Below, piece by piece: positions 16,050 through 24,542 of a stretch of DNA of 36,673 nucleotides. The stretch is from Roseovarius litorisediminis (GTDB taxonomy: Bacteria > Pseudomonadota > Alphaproteobacteria > Rhodobacterales > Rhodobacteraceae), in contig NZ_FWFL01000015.1 of the NCBI RefSeq assembly GCF_900172295.1, positions 1 to 36,673 on the forward strand. Direction: 5' to 3'. Under the pieces are notes generated by a model. It made no database searches. It saw only the letters and a list, made by a program, of their open reading frames with translations, and was not told the DNA's origin. Each line of letters opens with the position of its first letter. The stretch's first letter is position 1. Position numbers and translations under genes: made by a program.

Positions 16050-18857
16050 TCAGGCGAGAGTCACCAGCCAATCGAGGTCTGTCATATCCAAGCTTTCGAA
16101 CACTACGGTGTCCACACCGTTTGTGATCATCAACTCACCTGTTTCAGTAGCGCCGAAAGCATCAACAAATGACTGATTTGCCGCAAGAAAACCATCAAGC
16201 TCAAGCGTATCTTCAGCACTGAAATCCTTGACTACGTCGTTCCCTGACCCTGCGGTAAAGTAGAACCGGTCTGACCCTTTACCACCCTTAAGTACGTCAT
16301 CGCCAGCGCCACCGTTCAAAAGATCGTCACCACGGCCACCTTGGAACCAGTCATTCCCGTCGCCACCGATAAGAGTATCATTGCCGCCGCGCCCGATAAG
16401 CACGTCGTCGCCTCCATTTCCATATACTTCTTCGTCCATGCCGTTTCCGACAAAGCTATCGTTCAGGGAGGTCATGACAAAGTTGCTGGCGTGCTCAACA
16501 ACGCTGCCAAACTTCAGGGCCGTCTCTGTCGCACTTCCCGAGATTTCAAGACCGTCTTTCGAAACCTTGTTGTACTGCAGGCTCCAGTAATTTGCAGACA
16601 CGGTTTCACCGTCTACAGCAAGTAGCGTGTCCCTGTTACTGATAGTGTGGGCCCAAAATGTTTCACCACCGGACGAATTCAGTTCCTGACCTAGAATTGA
16701 ATTGGTGCCCACGCTCGCGATCTTGATGCCACTGCTTTCACCGGGCTGAACCAAAATCTCTACCTTGCCATTGAATTCCGCCGCGTCCGCGATCTGTTGG
16801 TCCAAACCCAGCTGAAACGTTCCGGTATCGGTTCTATCCTGGTCGACAGGCTCATCAGTTGGCGGAGGGGGTAAAGGAATTTGTTCATCCGTAGTTGGTA
16901 AAGGTGCAGGGATTGCATTTTCAATCTCCAACCCATCAACATTTCGGATGTCGCCGCCATCGAACTCAATCTCTTCGACATCAAACACGTATTTCTCACC
17001 GTCAGGACCGACAATCCGAAAACCATTTCCATCTTTTGTGATGCTGTAGTCATCGAAACTGCCGTTAAGAATGATGCGATCTACACCTTCGCCACCGTTG
17101 ATGCCATCGCGACCGGCACCTGCAACAAAAACATCATTGCCACCGTTGCCAACCAGATAGTCCTCTTGCGCGGTTCCAATAAGTAACTCACCTTCGTTGG
17201 TACCCTGCACGGTGATGCCTTGCTGGTAGGCATCCTTTGCGGCCGCATCCCACCATGGAGTCCCGTTCTCCATCTGATCAAGCAAGAAATCACCACGCGG
17301 GTTTTCATCCTCCAGCGAACTCCAAATCCCCCAGCTTCCGTATTTGCTGGGGCTGGAAACCACGCCAAATTGCATAAAAGCGCCGTCTGAAACACTGGCC
17401 CAGGCATTCCAGAGCTCTTCATAGAGCTGGGCCATTTCTGGGCTGCGCACAAACTCACTCATAAAAGTGGTCAGTGCCGTGGTCTGCTCAGCTGTCAGAC
17501 CTCCTACAGAAAAACTATGGTGTACGTGTTGCCCACCCTCATAAGCCACAAGATCCAGGCCGAATTTATCGCCCGCTTCTTTGCTATTTATCCATTGTGC
17601 CTGCTGCTCAGGAATCGAATTGGGATAGTCTGGATCCATGAGTTTTTGGGCAAGCCAGGCAGCGGCATCAACATCCGGATCCTCGATGGCATTAAGCAAT
17701 TCTTCGCGCAATTCGGCCTTTTTTATGGTTTTGCTACCAAAGTATGTCGTGATGGCGACTTCATCAAATACGGTCGTTGGATCAATGAACCCGTCAGGTT
17801 CCATTTCCTGCCAGACTTCGGCGTTCATCATTCGATCCAGCGCCCAGGCGTTGCCAGTTTGAGTCCCTATCACATTTAGCAATTCCGGCGCTTCGGCGTT
17901 TGCCGCAAATACTTCCTGCCAGATCGACCCAACTTCAGTGGCCCGCTTGATCTGATAGTCAATAAATGCAGTCCCCGTATCGATGCCCCACTCTTCAAGC
18001 GCCTGGTCTCTCATATAGTGGGTCTGCTTGAACGCAAAATTCCACAGTTCATTGGAATATTCGACACGCACTGTCAGTGCAGGGTCCAAGTTGTCCCTTA
18101 CATATTCAGCAAATTTTCTAACATATTCATCATCTGCCATGTGCGGCATTGTAAACCAGGGATCTGTGCCAGCCTCGTTGGCCAATTGCACCATAAGCTC
18201 AACCGGTGCCCCGTCTGCCATCCATGTAGCGCTGTCCATGGTGGGACGATCGTCCCATGACTGCGCGTCAGAACCATTTGTTCGCATCCAGTCCATAAAC
18301 CGGAACTCGCGGGCATCTGCAACAAATGCCAGCCATTCAGGATTGAACACTGCGCCAGATTCGTACAATTCTAGATCGTCTTCGTGCACCACCGAAATAT
18401 TGCGAATATAGTCACCAGTTCCCTCAGGATCAGTTTCCAGAATTTCAAGCAGAATCGTGCCGCCGTCGGTGTTTTCGAAAACGATACGACCATCTTCATT
18501 ACTGAGGACATTGACGCCGGAACCTTTGAATCTGAATTCACCAGTTCCTTCGTACTCCATTATATATACACCGCTGCGATAAGCGGTCGCATCAGATTCA
18601 TCGCTCCAAGCCCAGACGGTTGACACTTTGTCCTGACCTTCGGGAATATGGGTCACCCAGCCGTTTTCATCCAGATAACCGCCATCTCGAAGATCTTCAT
18701 AAGAATAGCCTTCACTACCCCGGCCACTTACCCATGGCCGCATGGTCTTGGCGATATCAATGAAGGGCGAATTGGTCCCGTAGTCGTTCAATCCACTCAA
18801 ATTAAATGAAACAACCGGATTATCAGACCCAACGGTATCAAGAGGTGCCACTGTCAT
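16050..18857 (-). CDS. Secreted RTX-repeat protein with glycoside hydrolase-like N-terminal domain
   Basis: About 935 residues, acidic, with no Sec signal peptide. Residues about 15-570 form a probable clan GH-A-like barrel: VEYSNELWNF has an Asn-Glu pair (Glu near 270) suited to the acid/base, and LVAYEGGQH (Glu near 440) is a candidate nucleophile. A short RTX-like block GNGGNDVFVAGAGRDGINGG follows near 590, then a Pro-rich linker (PLPPPPTDEPVD). A main calcium-binding array near 820-870 contains GGDDVLIGRGGNDTLIGGDG and further copies, and an LxLD-type tail ends in DLDWLVTLA. This architecture is typical of type I secretion. ATG 18857 follows AAAGG by about 10 bases. It probably cleaves or anchors the polysaccharide outside the cell. 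No secretion genes are nearby. Confidence 0.8.
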   Translation of the reverse strand: MTVAPLDTVGSDNPVVSFNLSGLNDYGTNSPFIDIAKTMRPWVSGRGSEGYSYEDLRDGGYLDENGWVTHIPEGQDKVSTVWAWSDESDATAYRSGVYIMEYEGTGEFRFKGSGVNVLSNEDGRIVFENTDGGTILLEILETDPEGTGDYIRNISVVHEDDLELYESGAVFNPEWLAFVADAREFRFMDWMRTNGSDAQSWDDRPTMDSATWMADGAPVELMVQLANEAGTDPWFTMPHMADDEYVRKFAEYVRDNLDPALTVRVEYSNELWNFAFKQTHYMRDQALEEWGIDTGTAFIDYQIKRATEVGSIWQEVFAANAEAPELLNVIGTQTGNAWALDRMMNAEVWQEMEPDGFIDPTTVFDEVAITTYFGSKTIKKAELREELLNAIEDPDVDAAAWLAQKLMDPDYPNSIPEQQAQWINSKEAGDKFGLDLVAYEGGQHVHHSFSVGGLTAEQTTALTTFMSEFVRSPEMAQLYEELWNAWASVSDGAFMQFGVVSSPSKYGSWGIWSSLEDENPRGDFLLDQMENGTPWWDAAAKDAYQQGITVQGTNEGELLIGTAQEDYLVGNGGNDVFVAGAGRDGINGGEGVDRIILNGSFDDYSITKDGNGFRIVGPDGEKYVFDVEEIEFDGGDIRNVDGLEIENAIPAPLPTTDEQIPLPPPPTDEPVDQDRTDTGTFQLGLDQQIADAAEFNGKVEILVQPGESSGIKIASVGTNSILGQELNSSGGETFWAHTISNRDTLLAVDGETVSANYWSLQYNKVSKDGLEISGSATETALKFGSVVEHASNFVMTSLNDSFVGNGMDEEVYGNGGDDVLIGRGGNDTLIGGDGNDWFQGGRGDDLLNGGAGDDVLKGGKGSDRFYFTAGSGNDVVKDFSAEDTLELDGFLAANQSFVDAFGATETGELMITNGVDTVVFESLDMTDLDWLVTLA

Positions 18858-19369
18858 ATTGTTCAAACCTTTTATGCCGAATTTCCGAAGGCTGACACGG
18901 AGAAAAATGGCCGTAACAATTACTCTGAACTAAGGGGATGCCTGCCTGTTTGACGCCAAGGAACCCTAATATTGAGGCATTTTATTGACGAAATCACGGT
19001 GAATCTTCGGGTTGGGCGAAAGCCCGCTAGATGAAAAAATATTGTCGGCTGATTTTCACCGCTCGATTTCAAGCCTATTCTTTTGGCGAATTGACACCAA
19101 GTTTCCGAAACTTCTTGAGAGCTTCCAGCGTCTGATTTTCAGCACATTTTCTGTGGAGTAAGTGTCGGGCAAATTTTTCCGAATTTGGCATAAAATACTT
19201 CTATGCGGCGCGTGGCTAAAGCGGTGCATTGCGGGCTAAAACGTCACGCAACTCTGGATTCATTGGCATAGCTGGCAGGGTAGATGCCCACCATGAAAGC
19301 CGTTAAGAAAGAAAATTGTAAGTGCATGACAAGATTGCCGTAGCGGTCTGGAAAATTGAGCGGAACAAA
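18858..19369. promoter_or_regulatory. Divergent intergenic region, about 512 bp
   Basis: The longest gene-free gap in the polysaccharide locus, between the RTX gene and the deacetylase gene. I see a small GGGC-GAAA-GCCC hairpin at 19014-19025 and generally AT-rich sequence. Neither a terminator nor a clear promoter can be assigned. A GTG start at 19322 would extend the deacetylase into this gap. Confidence 0.35.
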
Positions 19370-20152
19370 ATGGGCATTGTGAACAAGATAAAACACAAAG
19401 CGCGGCAGAAATGGCTTGCCCGGCAATCGCTCGAGCGGCTGCAGGAAATTTTGTCGCAGCGCCGCGGCGTTCTAAGCCTATGCTACCACGCGTTGTCACC
19501 TGAACTGAACGGATATGATTATCGAACGCAGCCCGCAGCGTTTGACACCCATTTGGCCTTTCTGAAAGAAGTATTTGATCTTGTGCCGGCATCTGCCGCA
19601 GTGTCCGCTTTGCGCGACGGTACAATCACCCAGAAAAACCGGCCTGTAGCCGTCTTGTGTTTTGATGATGGCTATCGTGACAACCTGACCAAGGCCACTG
19701 GAATCCTGGAAAAACACGACGTCCCTGCCATTTTGTTTGCTGCCCGTGATCTGATCAAGAAAAACACCCGAACCCACATGTCCGAGGATGAACTCAAAAT
19801 TCTGGCAGCCCATCCCCTTTGGGAGTTGGGTGCACACGCAGTGACACATAATGTGCTGACCGGGTACCTGGCGGATGATCAGCTACAAGAGCTAACTGAA
19901 TGCCGTGACTGGTTGTCTGATCTGACAGGCAAAACACCTAAGGGTTTCGCTTATCCACAAGGGCAACTGAATGAAGGATTGGTTGCCCTGGTTCGCGATG
20001 TATATGAGCACGCTTTTGCAACCGATAACCGGGCATCACGGAAATTCGACATTCATCAGATCAGACGGCATTGCCCAACCTCAGCCGAGGACGACATCAA
20101 GACCTTTGCATGTGCCTTGATCGAAGCCCCCTTTGAAAATGGCTTGGTCTGA
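19370..20152 (+). CDS. Polysaccharide deacetylase, NodB/CE4 family
   Basis: About 260 residues. The NodB homology domain shows motif 1 as AVLCFDDGYRDN (the Asp pair binds metal and acts as base) and motif 2 as ELGAHAVTHNVL (the HxxxH zinc ligands). Motif 3 is the AYPQGQ segment, in place of the more usual RxPYG. Upstream, GVLSLCYHAL is the common YHxV-like entrance of this subfamily. There is no signal peptide, so the product is predicted to be cytoplasmic, or exported by other means. It would remove N- or O-acetyl groups from a sugar. I use ATG 19370 because GAGCGG lies just upstream; GTG 19322 is the alternative. Its TGA forms TGATCA with the stop of the opposing gene. Confidence 0.85.
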   Translation: MGIVNKIKHKARQKWLARQSLERLQEILSQRRGVLSLCYHALSPELNGYDYRTQPAAFDTHLAFLKEVFDLVPASAAVSALRDGTITQKNRPVAVLCFDDGYRDNLTKATGILEKHDVPAILFAARDLIKKNTRTHMSEDELKILAAHPLWELGAHAVTHNVLTGYLADDQLQELTECRDWLSDLTGKTPKGFAYPQGQLNEGLVALVRDVYEHAFATDNRASRKFDIHQIRRHCPTSAEDDIKTFACALIEAPFENGLV

Positions 20153-22255
20153 TCAGGTTCCTTCAGTCGTTAGTGGTGAAGGGTTCTGGCGCGGATTGCT
20201 GCCAATAATCTTGGCAGGAACTCCAATTGCGATCGAATTTGGCGGAATGTTGCTGTAGATTACTGAGTTGGCACCAATCACACTGTTATCGCCGATTTTG
20301 ATATCCCCAACAATTACAGCGCCCGCTCCTATATCGACAAAATTACCGATTACCGGCTTTGCTTTGATATCGCGTGTCGATCGGATGCCAAAGGTTGTAT
20401 TCTGGCGGATAAACACATCGTTGCCAATTTCGCGTGCCCCAAGAATCATGCCGCCAAAGTGCTCAAGCTTTACCCGCCGACCAACTTTGACGGTATAGTC
20501 CAGCTTTATTCCAAAAAAAAGTTGCGTCAGCTTGTTCAAAAAACGGTAGATAATTGTCAGCGGCGCCCGAAAAACCCGCCACTTTACACCCATTCGCCAA
20601 TTGCCAAATCGATGAACCAACAGCATCAGAAACCCCTGATGAAAAATGCTGGCATCATTGGTTCGATAATCTTCGCGGACAAGTGACCAAAACGAAATGT
20701 CCTTGGGGTTCATGTTTTCACGCCCGTCCGGCAGTGGTGGTGCACCAAAGTCAGACAGTTTGATGTCGCCTGCGTCTTCAAGCAGTTTCTCCAAGTCACG
20801 GATTGGCAGGCTTTCCCAATTCTCGGGTGCATTGCCAAGCGAGCTTTGAAGCAACAGGGTCATTTGCAGGTGGTTAAGTGAATCGCCCCCAAGGTCGGAA
20901 AAGGATTTTTCGTCATCCATCGCGCCTTGGCCCAGAAGGTCGACCAGATAATCATGAATGTTTTGTCCAGTGCCTTCATCATATATCTCAGCCGTCGTAT
21001 CAGAAGTGTCTTCTTTCAACGTCGCAATCAGTTCTTTTCGTTGAAGCTTTCCGGTTTCAGTAAAAGGAAATTCCATGACATGACGCACACTGACAGCCCC
21101 ATGAACCTCGATGCCCAACTGCCTGCCATAACCGGCTATTGCATCCAAAAGTTGTTGTTCTGCCTTTGCGGCATCTGGTCCAAGCGCCAACATTATACCA
21201 TCACCGCGTATTGGATCCGGCCATTTTACAACGGCGAATTTTCCGGGATTAGGGACTGCTTTCTTGAGGTAGTCCTCGATCAGATCGGGCATAATCTTGA
21301 TACCCGAGCAATTGATCATGTCGTCAGCGCGCCCTTCAAAATACAAATACCCATCTTCAATGCGGCCCATATCCGAGGTGGTCAGCCAGGCCTCTGGTCC
21401 CAACTCCAAAACCCGATCGCTGTAGTCAATTGCCTTTGCTACATTTGGCCCTTTGATTTCCACGCAGCCGGCCTCATTCAATCGTATCTGGATTGAGCCT
21501 TCGATGCGGCCGATTGCCTCCAGTTTTGACTCGGGCGTGTCGTGAATGGGCAAGAGGGTTGCGCGTGACGCTTCGGTCAGACCGTAATGCTGCACGATTT
21601 TGGCATTGGGCAACGCTTTTCGCAGCTCACTCTTTTCACTTCCGGTCATATACTGGCTGCCAATTTCAACCCATTTGATCGCCTGCAACTCATCGCCGAA
21701 AATGTGCCGGTGTTTCAGAAAGATCCTCAGCAGGCTGGGAACCGCAGACAGCGCATTTATCTCGCCAGCCTTTAGCATTCTCTGAATTTCAAACAGATCG
21801 AACCCTTTGGGAGGGATATAGACAGCACCGCCGGCATTCAGAACCACCCGGCAACGCGCATATCCGAATGAATGATAAACCGGAACACCAACATATTCGC
21901 GAATGTCACCAGTGATCTGCATGGCCTCGGTCAGACGCGTTACCGCGTCATGAAGGTTCGAGCGGGTTAACAAAACCGCCTTGGGCTGACCTTCGGTGCC
22001 CGAAGTGAATGAAACCAACGCTGGCGTATCACCGCCCTCAGATTTAAACGGGGTTTGCAACCATCCCGTATCATTGGAAGGCATGGTAACCTGCGTTGTG
22101 CCGGTGCGGTCCGTGCGCTCGGAATCGTCTTTGTAGCGCAAGGGCACGCTGACGCGGCCATCCCTCAGATTTTCCAGCAAGATGCGAACATAATCGGTGC
22201 TGTTGACAGCAACTACACCACAAGTCGTTAAGTTAGACCACATGTTCACACTCAT
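20153..22255 (-). CDS. Adenylation-carrier-acyltransferase fusion (AMP-binding, PP-binding, SAT-like left-handed beta-helix)
   Basis: A chain of about 700 residues with three parts. Residues about 1-415 are an AMP-forming adenylation domain: VSFTSGTEGQPKAVLLT (A3), QHYGLTEASR (A5), TTSDMGRIEDGYLYFEGRAD (A7/A8), and FTETGKLQRKEL with the catalytic Lys (A10). Its N-terminal subdomain is short, with only about 80 residues before A3. A carrier domain follows, with LGGDSLNHLQ; the Ser near 459 would carry phosphopantetheine. The last part, from WSLVREDYRTNDASIF through VHRFGNWRMG and hexapeptide repeats (IGNDVFIRQN, IGAGAVIVGDIKIGDNSVIG), resembles serine acetyltransferase-type transferases of exopolysaccharide loci. 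I infer activation of a carboxylic acid, thioester loading and transfer to a sugar. ATG 22255 follows GGAAG closely; ATG 22291 would overlap the upstream gene by 14 bases. Confidence 0.85.
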   Translation of the reverse strand: MSVNMWSNLTTCGVVAVNSTDYVRILLENLRDGRVSVPLRYKDDSERTDRTGTTQVTMPSNDTGWLQTPFKSEGGDTPALVSFTSGTEGQPKAVLLTRSNLHDAVTRLTEAMQITGDIREYVGVPVYHSFGYARCRVVLNAGGAVYIPPKGFDLFEIQRMLKAGEINALSAVPSLLRIFLKHRHIFGDELQAIKWVEIGSQYMTGSEKSELRKALPNAKIVQHYGLTEASRATLLPIHDTPESKLEAIGRIEGSIQIRLNEAGCVEIKGPNVAKAIDYSDRVLELGPEAWLTTSDMGRIEDGYLYFEGRADDMINCSGIKIMPDLIEDYLKKAVPNPGKFAVVKWPDPIRGDGIMLALGPDAAKAEQQLLDAIAGYGRQLGIEVHGAVSVRHVMEFPFTETGKLQRKELIATLKEDTSDTTAEIYDEGTGQNIHDYLVDLLGQGAMDDEKSFSDLGGDSLNHLQMTLLLQSSLGNAPENWESLPIRDLEKLLEDAGDIKLSDFGAPPLPDGRENMNPKDISFWSLVREDYRTNDASIFHQGFLMLLVHRFGNWRMGVKWRVFRAPLTIIYRFLNKLTQLFFGIKLDYTVKVGRRVKLEHFGGMILGAREIGNDVFIRQNTTFGIRSTRDIKAKPVIGNFVDIGAGAVIVGDIKIGDNSVIGANSVIYSNIPPNSIAIGVPAKIIGSNPRQNPSPLTTEGT

Positions 22256-22277
22256 ACGGCTTCCGTTCTCCAACAGT

Positions 22278-23237
22278 TCAGTGCTTACCATAAGGCAGGG
22301 TGAAACTGTTCAGCATATAATCACGCCATAAATACGGCGGGTTTTCGATTGGTTTTGACCGTAACAACCGGTGTGTCCTGTAGACAACATCGCCGGCAAG
22401 AAACATGAAATTGGCCACCCCCAATCCAAGCCAGCCGTAGTGGTCCCGGAAGAATTTGTTTCGCGACCGAAGCCAGAAGGATGGTACACGTTGGGGTTTG
22501 CCTGCTCCGGGGCGCATTCCCGTTGCCTGACCGGCAATGTGTACAACGCGGCTTTCGGTAACGTGCCATATGGCATGACCAGCCTTTCGCACCCGCTTCA
22601 TCAGATCGGTCTCTTCGAAATACAGGAAATACCCGTCATCCATCAACCCGGTCTCATCCAGAACAGATCGCCGCATCATGAAGCTTGCACCACTCACCCA
22701 GTCAACTTCCTGAGTTACGTCCATGCCCCCGACCACAATCTCCGAAGCTGGGAATTTCCTGGCCACCGCATTGATCCGCGCGCCTCTGAAGAATTCTCGT
22801 ATCGGCGACGGGAACCTAAATCCGTAGGCGCGGTAACTTCCATCAGGATTTTCCAGTCGGCTGCCCGCAATTGCCACATTGGGGTTTTCATTCAGAAAAT
22901 CCGCCAAAGCTTTGACTGCACCGGGATAAATGTATGTATCGGGATTCAGAAAATGGATAAAATCAAAATCCTCATCTGGCAGGACCCGCGTTTTTACGAT
23001 GTAGTTGTTACCAAATGCAAAGCCGCCGTTTTCTCCGATTTCAAAACAGCTGGCCCAGTCCAAACATTCAGTGGTGATGAAATCGCTGATGAGTTCGACA
23101 GATCCATCTTGAGAATCTGCATCGCCTACAAAGACATTAACATCTCCGCTATCGCCAATTTCGTGCTCTAATGACTTGAGACATCCGATCACCAATTCTG
23201 GTGTTTTGTAATTCACAATGACAATTGCAATTTTCAT
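22278..23237 (-). CDS. Glycosyltransferase family 2, rhamnosyltransferase-like
   Basis: A 319-residue GT2 enzyme of the WbbL/rhamnosyl type. It begins IAIVIVNYKTPELVIGCLKS, has GENGGFAFGNN, the metal site FIHFLNPDTYIYPGA near residue 98, and VSGASFMMRRSVLDETGLMDDGYFLYFEETDL, the combination characteristic of this subfamily. A C-terminal SFWLRSRNKFFRDHYGW stretch precedes a hydrophobic segment. The rhamnose assignment is only a family tendency. Its stop lies 22 bases before the likely ATG of the A-T-LbH fusion gene, on the same strand, so the two are probably one operon. That pairing suggests the acyl group may be added to the sugar this enzyme attaches, which is speculative. Confidence 0.88.
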   Translation of the reverse strand: MKIAIVIVNYKTPELVIGCLKSLEHEIGDSGDVNVFVGDADSQDGSVELISDFITTECLDWASCFEIGENGGFAFGNNYIVKTRVLPDEDFDFIHFLNPDTYIYPGAVKALADFLNENPNVAIAGSRLENPDGSYRAYGFRFPSPIREFFRGARINAVARKFPASEIVVGGMDVTQEVDWVSGASFMMRRSVLDETGLMDDGYFLYFEETDLMKRVRKAGHAIWHVTESRVVHIAGQATGMRPGAGKPQRVPSFWLRSRNKFFRDHYGWLGLGVANFMFLAGDVVYRTHRLLRSKPIENPPYLWRDYMLNSFTLPYGKH

Positions 23238-23360
23238 AGTGTATTTTCCAGAATTGCGCGCCTTTGACTACATAACCTACGCTGAGCAGACAATCGATTG
23301 AATAACACGGGCGTATCGCGCGACGTTAATAATTTATCAGCACTCTCATTTGATACACAG

Positions 23361-24320
23361 TTACTTCAGATAGGTTTTTTGTACCGCCGTCATCTGGCGC
23401 AGAAGTTCCCTGTGTTTATTGCTAAAACCCAGCCAGCGGGTGATTTTCTCACCCAGAAACAACCTTGCGCCAAACCGACCAATCCCGAACTTCCAAAGAA
23501 ATATCTTCTGTCCCAGTTTCAGGCGCAGTTTTTCAAACGGGCCAGGAACCCTGCCTTCTCCCAGAAGTTCGTAACCGCGGGCCCTCATCAATTTGCCTGC
23601 CTTGCCTTCAAGCAGCTCAATTTCCTCTGGTTTGCAACGATGCCGCCATTGCTCGACAAGCGATGGGTCCGGTGGAGCATAGCTGGTGCTTTCATGGTAT
23701 TGCAGCATTTTATCAGTAAATGAGACACCGAAAGTATCGCACACACGTCGCAGAGACTCTTCAGTACTATAAAAAAGATCTTCGTATTTAAGCTGCAGTA
23801 TTTTAGTGCCTTCATGCCCTCTGATGGCGCAGTCCCAAGACTGTTCGGTTTGAATCCAATGGTTGACGCCATAGTAAAGTGATGACGCCCAACCCATACC
23901 GATGGACGAGCGCGCAACATCGCGCGGATCCCGTATGAGATGCACAATTGCAGCGGTCGGGAACAGTCTTATCAGGCGATCAGCGTGGCGGTGCACTGTC
24001 AAAACCAGAGTGCCGGGATGCTGAGCGTGCAGCTGATCCAAAAAATCTGAAAACAGATCCAGCCCTGTTTTTCCCTTTGGAATTGTTAGATCATGTGCTT
24101 GAAAAATGCGATCAGCCTGCAACGCGACAAGATCGTAGCGCCAATTTGTTGAATGCAGCGGATCCGGGCTAAGATGGTCAAACAAAAAATCCATCTCACC
24201 CGGATTACTCAGTTCTGGGTGTGCATTCAGCATGAGCCGAAATACGGTTGTGCCTGATCTCAATGCCCCAAACACAAACACCGGCTCGCGGTTCTTACCC
24301 AAATTGTAGTCTTTGATCAT
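23361..24320 (-). CDS. Sulfotransferase family protein (5 of 5)
   Basis: A 319-residue enzyme with phosphate loop VFVFGALRSGTTVFRLMLNAHP and 3'-phosphate site IVHLIRDPRDVARSSIGMGWA near residue 130-150. YEDLFYSTEESLRRVCDTFGV matches the later conserved helix of the Sulfotransfer_3 group, and HPELSNPGEMDFLF the substrate-side loop. The C-terminal 100 residues are basic and rich in aromatic residues, which might contact an anionic glycan or membrane. The start at ATG 24320 puts the loop near residue 13. It lies about 120 bases upstream of the GT2 gene on the same strand, so co-transcription is possible. Confidence 0.87.
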   Translation of the reverse strand: MIKDYNLGKNREPVFVFGALRSGTTVFRLMLNAHPELSNPGEMDFLFDHLSPDPLHSTNWRYDLVALQADRIFQAHDLTIPKGKTGLDLFSDFLDQLHAQHPGTLVLTVHRHADRLIRLFPTAAIVHLIRDPRDVARSSIGMGWASSLYYGVNHWIQTEQSWDCAIRGHEGTKILQLKYEDLFYSTEESLRRVCDTFGVSFTDKMLQYHESTSYAPPDPSLVEQWRHRCKPEEIELLEGKAGKLMRARGYELLGEGRVPGPFEKLRLKLGQKIFLWKFGIGRFGARLFLGEKITRWLGFSNKHRELLRQMTAVQKTYLK

Positions 24321-24523
24321 TGCGAAATTTCCGTTTTGACCATATTCCCAAGGTTATGGCCATGTTTTGAGGGGCTTATGTGGCATGGACAAGGCTGTTT
24401 ATAGACAAGATGCTTTTTCGATACAAAAATCAGCGGCAAAATTAGTCGACCAAGGTGTTTTTGCATCCCATGTACGAAATGTTGGACAGTGCGGTGCCTG
24501 CCGCTGTAAATCGTTTTACTCTT

Positions 24524-24538
24524 GAACTAGTATAGTTC
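24524..24538. promoter_or_regulatory. Palindrome overlapping the Wzy translation start region
   Basis: GAACTA-GTA-TAGTTC is a perfect palindrome ending four bases before ATG 24543. It occupies the place where a Shine-Dalgarno sequence would be, and none is visible. TATAGT at 24531-24536 resembles a -10 hexamer, which would put transcription start at about the ATG and imply a leaderless message. No good -35 is seen, so this is tentative. Confidence 0.35.
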
Positions 24539-24542
24539 CGTA

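Noticed and set aside
16341..16625. Tandem repeats in the RTX gene as a CRISPR array
   Set aside because: The periodicity is the 9-residue RTX motif in frame; there are no identical direct repeats with unique spacers. No CRISPR was seen elsewhere.
18985..19025. TTGACG and GGGCGAAAGCCC hairpin as promoter or terminator
   Set aside because: No -10 at proper distance and no T-tract; too short to support.
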